Origin: JALNXF01 sp964555845 | GTDB taxonomy: Bacteria > Patescibacteriota > Gracilibacteria > BD1-5 > UBA2023 | Length of the DNA: 34,790 nucleotides | Assembly (NCBI GenBank): GCA_964555845.1 | Contig: CAZKUA010000010.1 | Span: forward strand, 1-34,790 | Direction of reading: 5' to 3' | Part shown: piece after piece, positions 30,085-34,790 of the stretch | Numbering within the stretch: position 1 is the stretch's first letter | Layout of the letters: each line of letters starts with the position of its first letter | Notes under the pieces: generated by a model | Databases searched by the model: none | Told to the model about the DNA's origin: nothing | Seen by the model: the letters and a program-made list of their open reading frames with translations, nothing else | Translations under genes and position numbers: made by a program

Positions 30085-30335
30085 GTTTACTACTTAATAT
30101 GGTTAAAACTACTAACCAGCAAAAAACAAAAACAAATTTTTATAAAACTATAAAATAAAAATCTTATGAAATGTAGCAACCTGATTACATTCTCATAAAA
30201 AGAGCTGGTAATTCTCTAAAAAAATACCGAAATGTAGTAAATAAAAATCAATAGTTGTAGTTTAATTATTGAACCCAAAATAAAACCCGTACATAGGCCA
30301 TTTAGATATAAAAGCCTCTTCATGTACGGGTTTTT
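30085..30335 (+). ncRNA. Candidate small RNA or leader-peptide transcript
   Basis: A transcript from about 30085 to 30335 is predicted from promoter and terminator. It contains a hairpin (30166-30175 pairing with 30186-30196, loop of 10 nt), the repeated word GAAATGTAG (twice, about 60 nt apart), and a strong terminal hairpin with an inner AGGC/GCCT stem. Possible peptides: 19 codons from 30099. A broken small gene is the alternative, since the frame continues with protein-like codons after two stops. It fits no RNA family I know. Confidence 0.42.
30283..30335. terminator. Bidirectional terminator
   Basis: An 11-bp perfect stem (30283-30293 with 30323-30333) around a 29-nt loop with its own short AGGC/GCCT stem. 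T runs on the plus strand, and A-rich sequence on the left side makes it T-rich on minus. It would end both the orphan transcript and the pilin operon. Confidence 0.88.
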
Positions 30336-30342
30336 CCATTCT

Positions 30343-31245
30343 TTACTGAAATACTGTAAAATCCATTGCTTCATTTGAGGTCAACTGTTCTACATTCTTT
30401 TTTATAGTTCGCTTAAATCAAAAAGAATTTCAATCAGATACTATTTTTGTATATTGATTTGGAATTAAGGTTCAAGTCGGAAAAGTTATCTTATATTCTA
30501 AGTAAGGAGCAACTTGTCAGTTTGATAGATTTAGAGGATTAATTATTGATAATTTAAGTACACATTTCTCTCAAGTACTACTACAATTTCATAATCAAGA
30601 GATAGTATTACCATAGAATTGAGCAAAAGTCATTCAGCTTCAATTTAGATCAGTTCAATTCATATTATTTAAATATAAATCTGATGTTGAATTAATATTA
30701 CTTCATCTTATCATATTCACTTCTCCACTTGCAAAAAAACTTTTTCAAGATCCAGATAAAATCCAGTTAACCATTCAAGTTCAGTTCATAGATGAGATTA
30801 ATGATTCATCATTACTTCAATTTTGATTAAGATCAGGAATTTTAAAATTAAATTTAACTCAACTCCAATCTATAGAGCTACTTGAATTAATAACTAGCTG
30901 AACTGGTTCTCAAATTCATATTTTATTATAGTTAGTATTATATTCGCTATTTCACTCTGAAGGAAGTGGAATAGTATTTACTTTGGCTTTTGTGACATAA
31001 TTGTATCACAAAATTGCAGTTCATCCTGATCAACTTGGCTCTTGCGATGGATCAGTAGAACTCATGCCAAATAAAGCTGACTCTATTCAGGTATTTGCAT
31101 TATAATAAGCCACATTACTATTTTCAATTCATTTTACATTTTTTGCGAGAGGCATTATTTTATCAAGTAGAAAAATTCCTATAATAGTAATTATCATAGT
31201 AACAAAAATAGTTACAATAAGTGCTGATCAAGAATTATTTTTCAT
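30343..31245 (-). CDS. PilX-like type IV pilus-associated protein
   Basis: 300 aa. The N-terminus is a short polar stretch and one hydrophobic helix (SALIVTIFVTMIITIIGIF, residues 7-25) as in PilX/minor pilin assembly proteins. The remainder is beta-rich and Asn/Ser/Gly-rich with TGA glycines. Two cysteines lie close together near residue 217-223. A Phe-Thr-Leu prepilin motif is absent. The start shares one base with the stop of the upstream pilin gene (TAATG). Typical of a secreted pilus-tip or priming protein. Confidence 0.72.
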
Positions 31246-32369
31246 TATTTAATTTTATTAAGATTAATTGTTGTTGAAATATTCACTTCAGGATCTGACA
31301 TTTTTATTTGTTTTCTCTTTATCCGAGAAAATCATACAGTCATATTAATTCTTAAATATGGATTTATATTTATAGATGAGTCGTTTTCTTTCCAGCTATA
31401 GCGATAATTTTTGTTTGGATATAGATAGAAATTCGCATTTTTAATATTTATATATTCTGGTAAAATATCCACCCATTCTGAGTCTAATCCAGTTGGCAAA
31501 CTATATTGTCCAGTACAATTATAGTCGTTATCACAAGCCCAAGTATCAATTATTCCATCAGCATTTGTAGTTCAAGAGTGACTTAATCATAAATCTTTTC
31601 AAATAAGTTTTAGCATTTGTATATTTCCAAGACATCAACTTCCAGTCATTGTTCAGTCTAGTTGCTCTGTACAAGTTGCAAATCAGGCTGGTGCATCTGG
31701 ATCTATTTTATAATTTAATCTAAAATAAAGCCTTTCTTTTTTTATTCAATTTTTTATAAAATAAAGCTCTTTTACTTTATTTCCAGAAAAAGCCACAGGT
31801 CCAGATCATAAATTTTCATCATCGTCATCTCATCTTATGTTTAAATCCAGGTCTTCATCTCAGCCATCATCATTTTCATTTGAATTATAATCTATAAATT
31901 GAAAGGCATATTCTCAAAATCTCTGGCAAGCTCCACTCATACTTGAATTAGCATTATTAAAGGAATTTACACATCATAGAGTTCACATATTTGTTCAGTT
32001 ATCACTTCTACAATAATAAAATCAAGTTCAATAATTAGTTCAAATTACACTTCAACTTCCATAATTTCAAAATCAACTAAATTTGGCATAATGACCAGAT
32101 GAATATGGAGTTTCCCCTACAACTTTTCTATTAAAATATTCCTCATAATCAATTTCTCAATCAAATTCTTTTATAAGTGAAACAAAATTTTCTATTGAAT
32201 AATATAAATCCTTGTTTAGGTCTAATTTATCAGAAATTTTTAGTCTTAAAAATGAGATATTTGACATCGCTTCAAATGCAATAACTATAATCATCGAAAA
32301 AATTGTTATTGAAATTAACATCTCAATTAGAGTAAATCATTTTTTTTCTTTAATCATTCTTTTAATCAT
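31245..32369 (-). CDS. Type IV minor pilin / prepilin
   Basis: 374 aa. The prepilin motif KKGFTLIEMLIS (9-20) has the cleavage Gly11, Phe12 and Glu16, followed by the hydrophobic helix. Length and position suggest a PilW-like minor pilin. The globular part has six or more cysteines and an acidic DDDDE-containing stretch around residues 170-185, plus a TTNADGIIDTW segment like a calcium loop. Calcium binding is inference. It forms an operon with the PilX-like gene and is preceded by the family-2 repeat. Confidence 0.87.
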
Positions 32370-32396
32370 TAATTATTTAATATTTCGAATTTCACT

Positions 32397-32544
32397 CTGT
32401 CATTTCGAGCGATAGCGAGAAATCCCTTTTAGAAGCACTTTTGAAATATGTAATTTCCAAATTTAACTTTTCTTTAAGTTTTAGTCTCAAAAGATTTAAT
32501 TTAAAGGGATTTCTCATTTCACTTCGTTACATTCGAAATGACAG
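32397..32544. repeat. Long inverted repeat, family 2, copy 2
   Basis: 148 bp with ends CTGTCATTTCGAG and TTCGAAATGACAG as in 12267-12403, and homologous along most of its length, including the inner CTCAAAAGATTTAATTTAAA. It differs mainly by a ~10-bp insertion near the right end. It lies between divergent or adjacent genes. Confidence 0.86.
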
Positions 32545-32583
32545 TTGCACTTATTTTAGGTTTTTATTTTGTTTTGTAAAGAA

Positions 32584-32868
32584 TTATTTTTTTTCTTTAA
32601 AATTTGTTTCTTTATAAAAAATATAATGTATAAAAGTTGCAATACTTCTTCCAATTTTTATTCAAGTTGGATTTTTCCAGAAATTTTTCGGTCAAATATG
32701 AAATAAAAAATTTAGAATATCTAGGAATTTATTTTCTTTTATTGGTCATGTCTTAAAACCAAATAAGTGCTTTATGAAAAGAAAAACACTTAAAAAAATT
32801 GATTTAAAAAAGTTTATTATAACCGAAATTATAATTATAATTTTATTATTTTCACTTGTTTTATTCAT
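32584..32868 (-). CDS. Hypothetical small protein, alternative to the plus-strand frame
   Basis: 94 aa from ATG 32866-32868. A membrane segment (about 8-30), then FGFKTGPIKENKFLDILN and a C-terminal basic tail. Two TGA glycines in GPKNFW and NPTGIK look protein-like. It overlaps the plus-strand gene at 32774 head to head by about 95 nt, so at most one of the two starts is likely right. A TATATT box lies just before its start on minus. Confidence 0.42.
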
Positions 32869-33052
32869 AATTATTTTTAATATAAAATATACTCTACCTC
32901 GTAATTTAACTGCATACACCAAAAAAGTCAAGTTAATTAAGCTTTACTTAAAAAGATTTTTAAGTATAAGTATGTGAAGTATTTTTTTAAAAATTAAATT
33001 AATTACAAATGAATTATTCAATAAATTCAAAAAACAGGAAATTAAAATATAA
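32774..33052 (+). CDS. Small membrane protein
   Basis: 92 aa. A basic N-terminus and one strong membrane helix (about 16-40), then a basic tail with Lys/Leu. One TGA glycine. It overlaps the next plus-strand gene by 44 nt, which favours an operon. It competes with the minus-strand frame at 32584-32868. Family not recognised. Confidence 0.58.
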
Positions 33053-33635
33053 ATTGCATCTAATTTTAAATAGACTCTGATTTAACTTCTTTAACTTATC
33101 TCTAAGCCAGAAAATATCTTTTGTTGGGATTATAATTTCTTTTATTTCTCTTTTTCTAAACTGGTTTACTATAAAATATGATACAATTTTAAATTATACA
33201 GCTTTTAGCATCAATGCTTGATATATTGGGTTTATTATACTCCTTGAGCTAATTATTTTGCTTTTTTTAATTTTATCAAATAGTAATAAAGAGAAATTCA
33301 AATCAAAAACTAATTTAGTTTTTCATGATCACACCATAATTATTTTCTTTTGATTGATAATTTTTCTCCTAACTTGAGCAATTTTTAATTCAATTAAATG
33401 ATTTACGCTACTTTTCCAAGATATTTCAATTTGAAATTGAATAGTTTTTGAATTAGTTGGTTCAATTTTTATAATTTTTTCAGGAATTTTAAATTATAGA
33501 GAGAAAAAACAAGAAATTTTACATAAAATTTATGTAGAAAACAATTTAAAAAATAATATTGATTTAGAAGAGTACAGAGATATCCTCGATAATAAGCCAA
33601 GTTCAGATAAAAGTAATATGAGTTTACCAATTTAA
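33009..33635 (+). CDS. Integral membrane protein
   Basis: 208 aa. A basic N-terminal part, then four predicted membrane helices (about 38-56, 66-90, 106-128, 138-158) and a charged C-terminal tail (160-208) rich in Asp, Lys and Ser. TGA glycines lie in and between the helices. It overlaps the preceding small membrane gene by 44 nt. Function unknown. Confidence 0.78.
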
Positions 33636-33708
33636 CTTGACTTTTTTTAAAAAAAAATTATACATACCTATATAAATTTAATTATATTATTAATAATTTT
33701 TATCAAAA

Positions 33709-34752
33709 ATGACAACAAAAAGTGCAGAAATAGTAAATAGTTTCACTAAAATACTAGGTAGTCTTGCGGATAAAGAGAAAATTATAATTTCTAGAAGAAT
33801 TTGACTTAACTGAGAAAAGGAAACTTTGCAAGAAATTGGTAATGATTATTCTATTACTAGAGAGAGAGTAAGACAAATTGAAGATGTGTGAATCAAAAAA
33901 ATCTGAAGAATAATAAAAACTACTGAATTATCAAAAATTCAAGAAATGTGAGAAGAATTAATTACTCTTCATGGATGACTTCTAATTAAGGATAATCTTG
34001 TAAATGGAGTTATTAATGAATTAAAAATTGATAAAGCTATTAATCCTGGAATTATAGAAATTATTTTACAATCAGATTTTAGCATAACTAAGAGTAAACC
34101 TCAACTTTGAACAAAAACATATTTTTATTTCCCAGAAGTTAACAAAAAAATAATCTCTGAAGTGCATAAAGAGGCACTAAAAATGCTAAAGAAAAAATGA
34201 GATATTCTAGAAAAGAACTCATTATATGAAATGATTAAGATTAATTTATTCCAATCATACGGAAAAATTGAAACAGTTTTAGTTGATTCTATCCTTGATA
34301 TATTCACTGATATTGTAAAATGAGAAGAAAAATATATTTGACTTGAAAAATGGAAAATTCTTAATCCAGCAACTCTTAAGGACAAGGCTATTTACATAAT
34401 GAAAAAACAAAAACAACCAGTTCATTTTGTAGAATTAACAAACTCTATTGCTACTCATTTTAAAGAACCCGTAAAAACTGCGACTATTCACAATGAACTT
34501 ATTAGAAATAATGAATTTGTTCTTATTGGTAGAGGAATTTATGTTCTTAAAGAATGGGGATACAAACCAGGAACTGTAATAGATGTTATAATTGATATTT
34601 TATGAAAAGTTAAATGACCACTTTCAACTGATGCAATTATAGCAAAAGTTCTTAAAACAAGAAAAGTAAAGAGCTCAACAGTTTATATGAATCTGCAAGA
34701 CAGGAAACACATAGAAAGAGTTTGAAGAAATTTATACCAATTGAAGAAATAA
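33709..34752 (+). CDS. Sigma-region-4 and HARE-HTH-like DNA-binding protein
   Basis: 347 aa. The N-terminus has a sigma-70 region 4.2 helix-turn-helix (LQEIGNDYSI then TRERVRQIE, residues 40-58), the part that contacts the -35 element. The C-terminal half (about 232-300) resembles HARE-HTH: KQPVHFVELTNSI, KTATIHNELIRNN and FVLIGRGIYVLKEWGY, as in RNA polymerase delta. A second repeat of the same pattern follows (PLSTDAIIAKVLKTRKV then NLYQLKK). No region 2, so it is not a full sigma factor. A transcription or chromatin-linked regulator is likely. Confidence 0.83.
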
Positions 34753-34768
34753 TTTAAACCTAATTTTA

Positions 34769-34786
34769 GAGACCGGTCTTTTTTTA
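34769..34786 (+). terminator. Palindrome copy used as terminator
   Basis: A palindrome of the same family with one end base changed (GAGACCGGTCTT), directly followed by a T run. The inner 10-bp palindrome AGACCGGTCT followed by T has the form of a short intrinsic terminator for the gene upstream. It shows that the family extends beyond the island at the left end. Confidence 0.6.
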
Positions 34787-34790
34787 AAAA

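Larger units (their letters stand above)
29936..30342. other. 407-bp intergenic region with an independent transcription unit
   Basis: This is one of the largest gene-free stretches. The first ~110 bp are AT-rich with the minus-strand start region. A sigma-70-like promoter at 30050-30078 and a terminator at 30283-30335 frame ~250 nt that hold no convincing gene. A short frame from ATG 30099 ends after 19 codons at TAA, and the same frame meets TAG and then runs to 30254. A 10-bp hairpin with one bulge lies at 30166-30196. Confidence 0.7.

Noticed and set aside
30099..30254. A ribosomal-protein-like small gene with two internal stops
   Set aside because: TAA and TAG serve as real stops elsewhere in the window and no convincing family match was found, so I list the region as a candidate RNA or leader-peptide unit instead.

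Overview
The window comes from a low-GC member of the Patescibacteria/CPR that reads UGA as glycine (translation table 25), most likely a Gracilibacteria (BD1-5) or Absconditabacteria (SR1) lineage. Two independent signs agree. Nearly every gene is interrupted by in-frame TGA, and these fall on invariant family glycines (both glycines of the Nudix box, both glycines flanking Lys34 of EF-P, the EGRF motif of the transposase). The window also carries a tRNA-Gly with anticodon UCA (15158-15236, minus). All coding regions below are read with TGA = Gly and TAA/TAG as stops.

Region 1 (1-3830) is an accessory island. A 12-bp perfect palindrome, GAGACCGGTCTC, recurs many times. Four ~78-bp elements (77-153, 693-770, 1348-1428, 2940-3016) each consist of two such palindromes around a conserved ~53-nt core, and each lies directly upstream of a plus-strand unit: a REP-associated tyrosine transposase (RAYT), a hicB-hicA toxin-antitoxin pair, a second HicB-like gene with an unknown 377-aa partner, and an anchored leucine-rich-repeat protein. 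The core contains a promoter-like TTGATT-N16-TATATT. The palindrome also lies inside coding sequence: twice in the RAYT gene and at the 3' end of comEC, each time in the same frame as Glu-Thr-Gly-Leu.

Region 2 (3812-10996) is mostly housekeeping: comEC, an Lgt-like membrane protein with replaced catalytic residues and RNase Y on minus; Nudix hydrolase, a degenerate MBL-like protein and EF-P on plus; a ferredoxin-NADP-reductase-like flavoprotein and small unknown genes. Region 3 (10977-15549) has a PEGA-like membrane protein, a GT2 glycosyltransferase, unknown genes, tRNA-Arg(GCG), tRNA-Gly(UCA) and a small secreted protein. Region 4 (15675-20872) has a bacterial Elp3, an OmpR-type response regulator with its histidine kinase, a secreted protein and a methyltransferase. 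Region 5 (20910-29935) has an alpha-helical repeat protein, a membrane polyferredoxin, an MshEN-like protein, an FtsB/DivIC-like protein, a FecR protein paired with a CHASE2-adenylate cyclase, and a coiled-coil protein.

Region 6 (29936-34790) has a promoter-terminator unit that may encode a small RNA, two type IV pilus minor pilin genes, small membrane proteins, and a sigma-region-4/HARE-HTH regulator followed by another palindrome. A second repeat family, ~140-150-bp imperfect long inverted repeats, occupies some of the gaps. ComEC with minor pilins suggests DNA uptake through type IV pili, and the cyclase pair suggests envelope signalling through cAMP. The most unusual feature is the palindrome family with its RAYT and the units it delimits.
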